From contig NZ_CP095740.1 in assembly GCF_023078455.1 (NCBI RefSeq), positions 124,001 to 188,000 on the forward strand: 64,000 nucleotides of DNA. The letters run 5' to 3'. The first letter of the stretch is position 1. Each line of letters begins with the position of its first letter. Shown piece by piece: positions 50,997-58,924 of this stretch. The DNA comes from Luteibacter aegosomatis. Lineage in GTDB: Bacteria; Pseudomonadota; Gammaproteobacteria; Xanthomonadales; Rhodanobacteraceae. The notes beneath the pieces are model-generated. The model was given only the letters and a program-made list of their open reading frames with translations, made no database searches and was not told the origin of the DNA. Position numbers and translations under genes: made by a program.

Positions 50997-51419
50997 CCCG
51001 AATCGCCGACCCGCCGTGCGCCTCAGTCGGGCCATATCCAGGAAGCCGAGTCCCAGCTGGCGCTTGAAAGTACGGCTTACCGTCGAGGGGTCGTATCCGA
51101 GGGCCTTGAGGTCGGCTTCCGACCACGCCCTCGAGGGCTCGTCCTCGAGCCGGCGAAGCAGTGCGGACACCAGCGGTTCCCGTTGCCTGAAGGGATCGAG
51201 CGGCCGGCAGCGCAGGCAGGGCCTCAAGCCGGTTTCGAAACAGGCGGCCACCGAATCGTGGAACCGCACGTTTTCCAGGGTGGGCTTCGGTGCGGGGCAG
51301 GTGAGGCGGCAAAACGTGCCGCTGCCGGTCATGCCGGCATAGATATGCCCGTCGTAGGTCGGGTCGCGGTCGAGCAGGGCACGGTAGAGCGTGTCGTGGT
51401 CGGGCAGATCGAAAAGCAT
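50961..51419 (-). CDS. Shortened Ada-like protein: metal-binding N-Ada domain plus one HTH
   Basis: Protein of 152 aa. Residues 20-75 are the Ada N-domain that repairs methylphosphotriesters: YDGHIYAGMTGSGTFCRLTCPAPKP...RPCLRCRP gives the four zinc Cys (37, 41, 68, 71), matching Cys38, 42, 69 and 72 of E. coli Ada. A single AraC-type helix-turn-helix with following helix (SEADLKALGYDPSTVSRTFKRQLGLGFLDMARL) comes next, then the protein ends. The second HTH and the methyltransferase domain are absent. It may still act as a methylation-activated DNA-binding protein, or be decaying. Confidence 0.8.
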   Translation of the reverse strand: MLFDLPDHDTLYRALLDRDPTYDGHIYAGMTGSGTFCRLTCPAPKPTLENVRFHDSVAACFETGLRPCLRCRPLDPFRQREPLVSALLRRLEDEPSRAWSEADLKALGYDPSTVSRTFKRQLGLGFLDMARLRRTAGRRFGSTGDGVRSVDE

Positions 51420-51486
51420 CCCTACAGGTTACCCCACCGGCCCGGCTGGGCGGGGACCGGGCGCTCGCCCGATCCCCCTGCCGTCG

Positions 51487-52845
51487 TCAGGCCGCCGGCT
51501 TGGGCCGCTCCGTCTCCAGGGCCTTGTTGATGCGCAGGGCCAGCAGGGTGCAGACCACGCCCGACAGCAGGTAACCGCTTACCGCGACGAGACCGAACCG
51601 CTCCGACAGGCCCAGGGCCACCAGCGGGGCGAAGGCCGCGCCGAACAGCCAGGCGAAGTCGGTGGTGAGGGCGGCGCCGGTGTAGCGGTAACGTCGGGCG
51701 AAATTGGCCGTGACCGTGCCGGCCGCCTGGCCGTAGGACAGGCCGAGCAGGGCGAAACCGATCACCAGGAAGAGATCCTGCGCGACCTTGCCGCCGTCGA
51801 GCAGGAACGGCGAGGCGATGGCGAACAGGCCGATCAGCACGGCCATGGTGCCCAGGGTGTTGCGGCGACCGATCTTGTCCGCGATGACACCCGAGGCCAC
51901 CGTGGCCAGGATGGCCACGCACGCGCCCACCAGCTGCACGATCAACACGTTATTGATGTCCTGCGAGCGCGACAGGGCGATCCAGGAGAGCGGGAAGACC
52001 GTCACGATATGGAACAACGCGTAGCTGGCCAGGGCGGCGAAGGCGCCGATGAACAGGTTGTAGCCCTGGGCCTGGAACATCTCGATGGTACCGATGGGCT
52101 CCAGCTCGCGCTCTTCCAGCAGCTGGGTGTATTCCTCGGTCACCACCAGGCGCAGGCGGGCGAAGAGGGCCACCACATTGATGGCGAAGGCCACGAAGAA
52201 CGGGTAGCGCCAGCCCCAGCCGAGGAAATCCTCGCGGGACAGCTGGGTGTTCAGGAAGAGGAACAGGGCGCCGGCGATCAGGAAACCCATCGGCGCGCCG
52301 AGCTGGCCCAGCATCGAGTACCAGCCGCGGCGGCCCTTGGGGGCGTTCAGCGCCAGCAGGGACGGCAGGCCGTCCCAAGAGCCGCCCAGGGCGATGCCCT
52401 GGATGAAGCGCAGCACCGCCAGCACGACGATGACCCCGTACCCGCCGGACGTGTTGGTCGGCAGGAAGGCGATGCATACCGTCGAGGTGCCCAGCAGGAA
52501 CAGCGAGGCGGTGAGCTTGGTGCTGCGGCTCCAGTGGCGCTGGATCGCCATGAACAGCGTGGTGCCGATGGGCCGGGCGATGAAGGCCAGCGAGAAGATG
52601 GCGAAAGCCAGCAGGATGCCGTCCAGCTGGCTCAGGAACGGAAAGAACACCGACGGGAACACCAGCACCGAGGCGATGCCGTAGGTGAAGAAGTCGAAAT
52701 ACTCCGAGGCGCGGCCGATGACCACGCCCACGGCGATCTCGCCGGGAGCGACCGCCGCATGGGCGGCGCCGCCATGGTGGTGCGCCAGGTCCCTCTGGGC
52801 CTGGACGCCGGGATCCACGTGATGGGCATGTGAAAGGCTTGACAT
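51487..52845 (-). CDS. MFS transporter, metabolite:H+ symporter (MHS) family
   Basis: Inner-membrane carrier of 452 aa with about 12 helices. VVIGRASEYFDFFTYGIASVLVFPSVFFP is the MHS helix-1 motif (SxxEWYDFxxYG form), IARPIGTTLFMAIQRHW follows, then RFIQGIALGGSWDG and ADKIGRRNTLG. The N-terminus is His-rich (HAHHVDPG, DLAHHHGGAAHAAV). Substrates in this family are organic acids such as citrate, ketoglutarate or shikimate; none can be assigned. ATG 52845 is preferred, with ATG 52866 as an alternative. Confidence 0.88.
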   Translation of the reverse strand: MSSLSHAHHVDPGVQAQRDLAHHHGGAAHAAVAPGEIAVGVVIGRASEYFDFFTYGIASVLVFPSVFFPFLSQLDGILLAFAIFSLAFIARPIGTTLFMAIQRHWSRSTKLTASLFLLGTSTVCIAFLPTNTSGGYGVIVVLAVLRFIQGIALGGSWDGLPSLLALNAPKGRRGWYSMLGQLGAPMGFLIAGALFLFLNTQLSREDFLGWGWRYPFFVAFAINVVALFARLRLVVTEEYTQLLEERELEPIGTIEMFQAQGYNLFIGAFAALASYALFHIVTVFPLSWIALSRSQDINNVLIVQLVGACVAILATVASGVIADKIGRRNTLGTMAVLIGLFAIASPFLLDGGKVAQDLFLVIGFALLGLSYGQAAGTVTANFARRYRYTGAALTTDFAWLFGAAFAPLVALGLSERFGLVAVSGYLLSGVVCTLLALRINKALETERPKPAA

Positions 52846-53000
52846 CGTGTTACTACCCTGTTTCATGGCGTTGGGGACAGCATAGCGAAGATCGGGCGGG
52901 AAGGATTCCCCCTCCCCGCATGGGGCATGGGACAATGTGTCCTATGGCCGTGACAGGTGGAACGGCGTACCTTTTTGTGTCCCCACGATCTACTCCCATC

Positions 53001-54071
53001 ATGCGAATGTCCATGAAGCTGTTGCGCGGATTGCTGATCCCCGCCCTGGCCCTGCTTTTGTCGGGTTGCGATGCCGTGCTGCTCTCGCCGTCCGGCGACA
53101 TCGCCCGCCAGCAGCGCGACCTTATCGCCATCTCCGTGGTGCTGATGTTGATCATCATCATCCCGGTCATCGCGCTGACCCTGCTCTTCGCCTGGAAGTA
53201 CCGGGAGTCGAACAAGGCCGCCCACGGGGAATACGACCCGGACTGGAACCACTCCACCGTGCTGGAGCTGATCGTCTGGTCGGCCCCGCTGATGATCATC
53301 ATCGCCCTGGGCGCGATCACCTGGACCAGCACCCACAAGCTCGACCCCTACCGTCCCATCGACCAGCTCGACGCGTCGCGGTCCGTCGCCGCCGGCACCA
53401 AGCCCCTGGTGGTGGAGGTGGTGGCCCTCGACTGGAAGTGGCTGTTCCTCTACCCGGAACAGGGCATCGCCACGGTCAACGAGATGGCCGCCCCGGTCGA
53501 CCGTCCCATCGAATTCCACATCACGGCCTCCAACGTGATGAACGCCTTCTTCGTGCCCTCGCTGGCCGGCATGATCTACGCGATGCCGGGCATGGAAACG
53601 CAACTGCATGCCGTGATGAACAAAACCGGTGATTTCGCCGGCCTGTCGGCCAACTACAGCGGCGCCGGCTTCTCCGACATGACCTTCCGCTTCCACAGCC
53701 TGTCCGACGCCGATTTCGACGGCTGGGTGGCCAAGGCCCGCGCCAGCGGCGCCGAGCTGAGCCGAGACGATTACCTCAAGCTCGAGCAGCCCAGCGAGCG
53801 CGAGCCGGTGCGCTATTACGCCAGCGTCAGCAAGGGTCTGTACAACGCCATCCTCAACCGCTGCGTCGAGTCCAACCGCATGTGCCAGAGCGACATGATG
53901 GCGCTCGACAAGCAGGGTGGCCAAGGCATCGTCGGCGCCTACAACCTCGCTTCCAGCGCCGGCCTCCGGTCGCGCCTGGGCCTCACCGAGGCCGAGAAGC
54001 GCTATGTCGGCGCGCTCTGCCTGACCCGCGACGCCGACGTGGCGGCCGCTCCTGCCGGGCGCTCGCCCTGA
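53001..54071 (+). CDS. cyoA: Cytochrome bo3 ubiquinol oxidase subunit II
   Basis: Lipoprotein subunit of 356 aa. The signal with lipobox LALLLSGC is followed by two membrane helices (about 45-70 and 90-110), then the cupredoxin domain (VVALDWKWLFLYPEQGIATVNEMAAPVDRPIEFHITASNVMNAFFVPSLAGMIYAMPGMETQLHAVMNKTGDFAGLSANYSGAGFSDM). The CuA ligands of cytochrome c oxidases are absent, marking a quinol oxidase. Three in-frame ATGs (53001, 53007, 53013) are possible. It heads the cyoABCD-surf1 operon. Confidence 0.95.
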   Translation: MRMSMKLLRGLLIPALALLLSGCDAVLLSPSGDIARQQRDLIAISVVLMLIIIIPVIALTLLFAWKYRESNKAAHGEYDPDWNHSTVLELIVWSAPLMIIIALGAITWTSTHKLDPYRPIDQLDASRSVAAGTKPLVVEVVALDWKWLFLYPEQGIATVNEMAAPVDRPIEFHITASNVMNAFFVPSLAGMIYAMPGMETQLHAVMNKTGDFAGLSANYSGAGFSDMTFRFHSLSDADFDGWVAKARASGAELSRDDYLKLEQPSEREPVRYYASVSKGLYNAILNRCVESNRMCQSDMMALDKQGGQGIVGAYNLASSAGLRSRLGLTEAEKRYVGALCLTRDADVAAAPAGRSP

Positions 54072-54109
54072 GCGCGCCCCATCGAATTCAAGCCTAGCCG
54101 AGCCCGGTA

Positions 54110-56110
54110 ATGAACACGCCCGATCTAGTAAAACTGATCTTCGGCCGCCTCTCCCTGGAGGCGATCCCCTACCACGAGCCGATCCTCATCGGCACCTTCG
54201 CCATGGTCGCCATCGGCGGCATCGCCGTCCTGGGCCTCATCACCAAGGCGAAGCTGTGGGGCTACCTCTGGAAGGAGTGGTTCACCAGCATCGATCACAA
54301 GAAGATCGGCATCATGTACATGGTGCTGGGCATCGTGATGCTGCTGCGCGGCTTCGCCGACGCGCTGATGATGCGCGCCCAGCAGGCCATCGCCTTCAAC
54401 GGCAACCCCGGCTTCCTGCCGCCGCACCACTACGACCAGATCTTCACCGCCCACGGCGTGATCATGATCTTCTTCGTGGCGATGCCGCTGGTTACGGGCC
54501 TGATGAACTACGTGGTGCCGCTGCAGATCGGCGCGCGCGACGTGGCCTTCCCGTTCCTCAACAACTTCAGCTTCTGGATGACGGTGTCCGGCGCCATGCT
54601 GGTGATGGCGTCGCTGTTCGTCGGTGAATTCGCGCGTACCGGCTGGCTGGCCTACCCGCCGCTGTCCGGCCTGGTGCAAAGTCCCGACGTGGGCGTCGAC
54701 TACTACATATGGTCGCTGCAGGTGGCCGGCGTGGGCACCACGTTGTCGGGCATCAACCTGATCGCCACCATCGTCAAGATGCGCGCGCCGGGCATGACCA
54801 TGATGCGGATGCCCGTGTTCACCTGGACCTCGCTCTGCACCAACGTGCTGATCGTCGCCGCCTTCCCGGTGCTCACCGCCGTGCTGGTGCTGCTCTCGCT
54901 CGACCGCTACGCGGGCACCAACTTCTTCACGAACGACTTCGGCGGCAACCCGATGATGTACGTGAACCTGATCTGGATCTGGGGCCACCCCGAGGTCTAC
55001 ATCCTGATCCTGCCGCTGTTCGGCGCGTTCTCCGAGATCGTGCCCACCTACAGCCGCAAGCGCCTGTTCGGTTACGCTTCGATGGTGTACGCCACCGTGG
55101 TGATCACCGTGCTGTCGTACCTGGTGTGGCTGCACCACTTCTTCACCATGGGTTCGGGCGCGAGCGTCAACTCGTTCTTCGGCATCACCACGATGATCAT
55201 CTCGATCCCGACGGGCGCGAAGATCTTCAACTGGCTGTTCACGATGTACCGTGGCCGCATCAAGTTCGAAGTGCCGATGCTGTGGACGATCGGTTTCATG
55301 ATCACCTTCGTCATCGGCGGCATGACCGGCGTGATGCTCGCGGTGCCCCCGGCCGACTTCCTGCTGCACAACAGCCTGTTCCTGATCGCGCACTTCCACA
55401 ACGTGATCATCGGCGGCGTGGTGTTCGGCGTGTTCGCCGCCATCAACTACTGGTTCCCCAAGGCCTTCGGTTACAAGCTCGATCCGTTCTGGGGCAAGTG
55501 CTCGTTCTGGTTCTGGTTCATCGGCTTCTACGTGGCCTTCATGCCGCTGTACGTGCTGGGCTTCATGGGCGTCACCCGCCGCATGAACCACTTCGAGGAT
55601 CCCTCGCTGCAGATCTGGTTCCAGATCGCCGCGGTCGGCGCCGTCCTCATCGCCCTGGGCATCGGCTCGTTCCTGATGCAGCTGTTCGTCAGCTGGAAGC
55701 GTCGCGAGCAGCTGCGCGACGTCAGCGGCGATCCCTGGGGCGGCCGTACGCTGGAGTGGTCCACCTCCTCGCCGCCGCCGGTCTACAACTTCGCCTTCAC
55801 CCCGGTGGTGCACGACCTCGACGCGTGGGCGCAGATGAAGGATCACCACGCCGAGCGTCGCACCGAGGGCTACCTGCCGATCCACATGCCGAAGAACACG
55901 GGTGCGGGCATCATCATCGCGGGCTTCGCCTTCGTGCTGGGCTTCGCCATGATCTGGCACATGTTCCTCGTGGCGGGTCTCGCCTTTCTGGGCCTGCTGG
56001 TGACGGCCATCGGCCATACGTTCAACTACAAGCGTGACTACTACATCCCCGCGGACGTGGTCGAACGCACCGAGACCGCCCGTACGGAAGAGCTCGCCGC
56101 CCATGTCTGA
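54110..56110 (+). CDS. cyoB: Cytochrome bo3 ubiquinol oxidase subunit I
   Basis: Catalytic subunit of 666 aa with 15 predicted helices. It carries the haem-copper signature: [46 protein letters not shown] (CuB His and cross-linked Tyr), [12 protein letters not shown] and [12 protein letters not shown] with the haem His. It reduces oxygen at the haem o3-CuB centre and pumps protons. Length is normal for CyoB. It follows cyoA by 38 bases, and its stop overlaps the cyoC start. Confidence 0.97.
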   Translation: MNTPDLVKLIFGRLSLEAIPYHEPILIGTFAMVAIGGIAVLGLITKAKLWGYLWKEWFTSIDHKKIGIMYMVLGIVMLLRGFADALMMRAQQAIAFNGNPGFLPPHHYDQIFTAHGVIMIFFVAMPLVTGLMNYVVPLQIGARDVAFPFLNNFSFWMTVSGAMLVMASLFVGEFARTGWLAYPPLSGLVQSPDVGVDYYIWSLQVAGVGTTLSGINLIATIVKMRAPGMTMMRMPVFTWTSLCTNVLIVAAFPVLTAVLVLLSLDRYAGTNFFTNDFGGNPMMYVNLIWIWGHPEVYILILPLFGAFSEIVPTYSRKRLFGYASMVYATVVITVLSYLVWLHHFFTMGSGASVNSFFGITTMIISIPTGAKIFNWLFTMYRGRIKFEVPMLWTIGFMITFVIGGMTGVMLAVPPADFLLHNSLFLIAHFHNVIIGGVVFGVFAAINYWFPKAFGYKLDPFWGKCSFWFWFIGFYVAFMPLYVLGFMGVTRRMNHFEDPSLQIWFQIAAVGAVLIALGIGSFLMQLFVSWKRREQLRDVSGDPWGGRTLEWSTSSPPPVYNFAFTPVVHDLDAWAQMKDHHAERRTEGYLPIHMPKNTGAGIIIAGFAFVLGFAMIWHMFLVAGLAFLGLLVTAIGHTFNYKRDYYIPADVVERTETARTEELAAHV

Positions 56111-56738
56111 TATGCATGCCACGTCTTCCGCGGGCACCGCGGACTCCAAGCTCCAGTTCTGGATGAAGGAAGACCATCACCCGGCCAACGGCACGTTGCT
56201 CGGGTTCTGGATCTACCTGATGAGCGACTGCCTCATCTTCGCTTGCCTGTTCGCCACCTACGGCGTGCTCGGTCGCAGCTACGCGGGTGGTCCCTCGGGT
56301 GCCGATCTCTTCGAGCTGCCGCTGGTCGCCGTCAACACCAGCATGCTGCTGCTGTCTTCCATCACCTACGGCTTCGCCGTGCTGGAGATGCAGAAGAACC
56401 GCAAGGGCACGATGATGGCCTGGCTCATCGTCACCGGCCTGTTCGGCGCGGCGTTCCTCGGCATCGAGCTCTACGAGTTCGCCCACCTCATCCACGAGGG
56501 CGCGGGTCCGCAGCGCAGCGCGTTCCTGTCGTCGTTCTTCACGCTGGTGGGCACCCACGGCCTGCACGTCACCTTCGGCATCATCTGGCTCATCACGCTG
56601 CTGTTCCAGGTGGGCAAGCTGGGCCTCACGCCGGCGAACAAGCGCCGCATCATGTGCCTGTCGATGTTCTGGCACTTCCTCGACGTCGTGTGGATCGGCG
56701 TCTTCACCTTCGTTTACCTGATGGGAGTGCTGCAGTGA
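56103..56738 (+). CDS. cyoC: Cytochrome bo3 ubiquinol oxidase subunit III
   Basis: Membrane subunit of 211 aa with five helices: [54 protein letters not shown] and [20 protein letters not shown] are typical. It stabilises subunit I and its proton uptake. ATG 56103 overlaps the cyoB stop by eight bases; its own stop overlaps the cyoD start (GTGA). Confidence 0.96.
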   Translation: MSDMHATSSAGTADSKLQFWMKEDHHPANGTLLGFWIYLMSDCLIFACLFATYGVLGRSYAGGPSGADLFELPLVAVNTSMLLLSSITYGFAVLEMQKNRKGTMMAWLIVTGLFGAAFLGIELYEFAHLIHEGAGPQRSAFLSSFFTLVGTHGLHVTFGIIWLITLLFQVGKLGLTPANKRRIMCLSMFWHFLDVVWIGVFTFVYLMGVLQ

Positions 56739-57139
56739 GCACGCACGTCGATTCGCACGATCACCACGACGATCACGGTCATCACGAGGACGACGCGCCG
56801 CACAGCACCCTCAAGGGGTATATGACGGGCTTCTTCCTGGCGGTGGTGCTCACGGCCATTCCGTTCTGGCTGGTGATGGGCAAGGTCATCCCCGACGCGC
56901 AGACGCTGGCGGTGGTGTTGCTCATCTTCGGCGCCATCCAGATCGTCGTGCACATGATCTACTTCCTGCACATGGACACCAAGGCGCAGGGTGGCTGGAA
57001 CATGCTGGCGCTGATCTTCACGCTGGTGCTGGTGGTGATCACGCTGTCCGGTTCCATCTGGGTGATGTACCACATGAACGCCAACATGATGCCGGGCATG
57101 ACGCACGACATGACCCAGCAGGTGAAGAACCTGCCTTGA
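56735..57139 (+). CDS. cyoD: Cytochrome bo3 ubiquinol oxidase subunit IV
   Basis: Small membrane subunit of 134 aa beginning with GTG. Three helices ([67 protein letters not shown]) match CyoD. The N-terminal tail is unusually His/Asp-rich ([20 protein letters not shown]), perhaps a metal-binding tail. Start and stop are both coupled to neighbours (GTGA and TTGA overlaps). Confidence 0.93.
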   Translation: MSTHVDSHDHHDDHGHHEDDAPHSTLKGYMTGFFLAVVLTAIPFWLVMGKVIPDAQTLAVVLLIFGAIQIVVHMIYFLHMDTKAQGGWNMLALIFTLVLVVITLSGSIWVMYHMNANMMPGMTHDMTQQVKNLP

Positions 57140-57912
57140 GCGTACCGGCCTCCAACGACACGAAGACGCCGCGCCGATCGCGCGGCGTCTTCGTTCTGGG
57201 CCTGCTGGCGCTGTTCGGCGCGGTGCTGTTCGCGGGTTTCGTCGCCCTGGGCACATGGCAGGTGCATCGTCGCGCGTGGAAGCACGAGCTCGTCGCGCGT
57301 GTCGATGCGCGCGTGCACGCCGAACCGGTGGATGCTCCCGACCGCAGCCAGTGGCCGCGCGTCGATGCGGCCAACGACGAGTACCGCCGCGTGAAGCTCA
57401 GCGGCACCTTCCTCGAGGACAAGAGCGTCCGCGTGCGCGCCAGTACCGAGCTTGGCCTGGGCTCGTGGCTGCTCACGCCCATGCGCCGCGCGAACGGCGA
57501 GGTGGTGATCGTCAACCGCGGCTTCGTTTCGCCCACGTGGTGCGCGGGCAAGGCCGATTGCCTGTTGGGCCCGTCCGGCGAAACCACGGTGACGGGGCTG
57601 TTGCGCATCAGCGAACCCAAGGGCGCCTTCCTGCAGGACAACCAGCCGGCGGCCGATCGTTGGTTCTCGCGCGACGTCGCCGCCATCGCGAAAGCCAAGG
57701 GCCTGGGGGACACCGCCCCTTATTTCATCGACGCCGACGCGGCCTCCTCACCGGCCGGGGGCGACGGCGGCGACGGCCCGGTGGGCGGCCTCACGGTGAT
57801 CGCCTTTCCCGACAACCATCTTCAATACGCCATCACGTGGTATGCCCTGGCCGGGTTGACCCTGGTGGGCGCGTGGATCGTGTGGCGCGACGAGCGGCGC
57901 AAGCGCCGGTAA
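57136..57912 (+). CDS. SURF1-family oxidase assembly protein
   Basis: Protein of 258 aa with two membrane helices, one at each end (about 18-38 and 233-250), and a periplasmic domain between them. FVALGTWQVHRRAWKHEL, VKLSGTFLED, SWLLTPMRRANGEVVIVNRGFV and NNHLQYAITWYALA-type DNHLQYAITWYALAGL are SURF1 marks. It helps insert haem into the oxidase. TTG start overlaps the cyoD stop, so it is the last gene of the cyo operon. Confidence 0.92.
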   Translation: MSVPASNDTKTPRRSRGVFVLGLLALFGAVLFAGFVALGTWQVHRRAWKHELVARVDARVHAEPVDAPDRSQWPRVDAANDEYRRVKLSGTFLEDKSVRVRASTELGLGSWLLTPMRRANGEVVIVNRGFVSPTWCAGKADCLLGPSGETTVTGLLRISEPKGAFLQDNQPAADRWFSRDVAAIAKAKGLGDTAPYFIDADAASSPAGGDGGDGPVGGLTVIAFPDNHLQYAITWYALAGLTLVGAWIVWRDERRKRR

Positions 57913-57928
57913 GCGTGTCGCAAGGGCC

Positions 57929-57949
57929 ATCGCGGACCCTGTCCGCGAT
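57929..57949. repeat. REP-like hairpin after the cyo operon
   Basis: ATCGCGGAC (57929-57937) and GTCCGCGAT (57941-57949) form a perfect 9-bp stem with loop CCT; flanking GTCGCA and TGCGAC extend the symmetry. The inverse of its core matches the repeat at 23428-23444. It lies 16 bases after the surf1 stop and could also end transcription. Confidence 0.55.
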
Positions 57950-58000
57950 TCCTGCGACGCGTGGCGTTTCAATTTTCGGGAAGTGGAACGTCTAGGGAGC

Positions 58001-58924
58001 ATGCAGTCCCGCTATCACTCCCCCCGAGCCTTGCACGATCTGCCCCTGGGCTGGGGCCATGTTTCCGGACAGAGTGGTTTCCGGCTGATGCTGGAGCACC
58101 TGCGCCGCCGGGCCGCGCTCCGTCGTCGCCAGCCGCTGCCCGAAAGCCGCCTGCGTTACCTGCTGGGTAGCCTGGCGGGTTGGCCGCGGCAGGCCGCGTG
58201 GCTGCGGCTGGTCGCGGCGTCGCGAGACGTGAGGGCGGCGGCGGAGTTCAATCCCCGCCTGTACGAGCGCTGGCGCTCGCACTACATCTCACGTGGGCTC
58301 GATCCGACGGCACGTGGCCGGATCGTCGAGGCGCATTACCGCTTCGTCACCCGCGAATTTCCCGAACGCCTGCGCGAACGCCTGCTGAAAGGCCATGACG
58401 TGCGTCTGGCCACCTTGCCGCTGGGCGAGGGGCGGATGGCGTACCTCCATGCGCGCGCACCCGAGGACGAGCGCAGCGGTGAGCTGGGCTTGTACCTGCT
58501 CAACGGCGACAAGGAAGTGGTGTCGTCCTGCGCAATCACCTTCGCCGGCGCGGAAGGACTGCTCATCGGCGCGGTAAGGGGCTCCTGGGCCTACCTGGGA
58601 CGCGGCGCGATGGCCGGTTTCACCCGGGCCAGCGGCGGGATGCGGCCGCGCGACCTGCTGTTGTCCGTGGTTCGCGCACTGGCCACCTACTACGGCATCC
58701 AGCGCATTCGCGGCGTCTCGGACGCCGCGCGGCCCGTCGAGCGCCGTGCGGGTGGCGCGTCGACCGCCCACGATCCGTTCTGGCGCCGCCATGGCGGTAC
58801 GCCGGGAGAAGATGGCTTTTACGAGATACCTTGCCTGCCCGTGGTGCAGGGGCGCGCCCACGTGGAAGCGTTCAGGCGGGAGGCCTGCGAAGTCACGCTG
58901 CGCGCGTTCGCTCGGCAGGCCTAG
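58001..58924 (+). CDS. VirK/YbjX (DUF535) family protein
   Basis: Protein of 307 aa. ERWRSHYISRGLDPTARGRIVEAHYRFV, LYLLNGDKEVVSSCAITF, LLIGAVRGSWAYLG, ALATYYGIQRIRGVSDAARPV and DPFWRRHGGT...FYEIPCLP are DUF535 blocks. VirK/YbjX proteins are linked to virulence and resistance to antimicrobial peptides in enterobacteria; the biochemical role is not known. GTG 57983 would add six residues. The stop shares the palindrome CTAG with the convergent receptor gene. Confidence 0.85.
   Translation: MQSRYHSPRALHDLPLGWGHVSGQSGFRLMLEHLRRRAALRRRQPLPESRLRYLLGSLAGWPRQAAWLRLVAASRDVRAAAEFNPRLYERWRSHYISRGLDPTARGRIVEAHYRFVTREFPERLRERLLKGHDVRLATLPLGEGRMAYLHARAPEDERSGELGLYLLNGDKEVVSSCAITFAGAEGLLIGAVRGSWAYLGRGAMAGFTRASGGMRPRDLLLSVVRALATYYGIQRIRGVSDAARPVERRAGGASTAHDPFWRRHGGTPGEDGFYEIPCLPVVQGRAHVEAFRREACEVTLRAFARQA

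Noticed and set aside
54125..56149. A 674-codon minus-strand frame opposite cyoB
   Set aside because: It is the complement of a highly conserved oxidase gene, with an extreme His/Glu/Asp/Arg composition and no motif.
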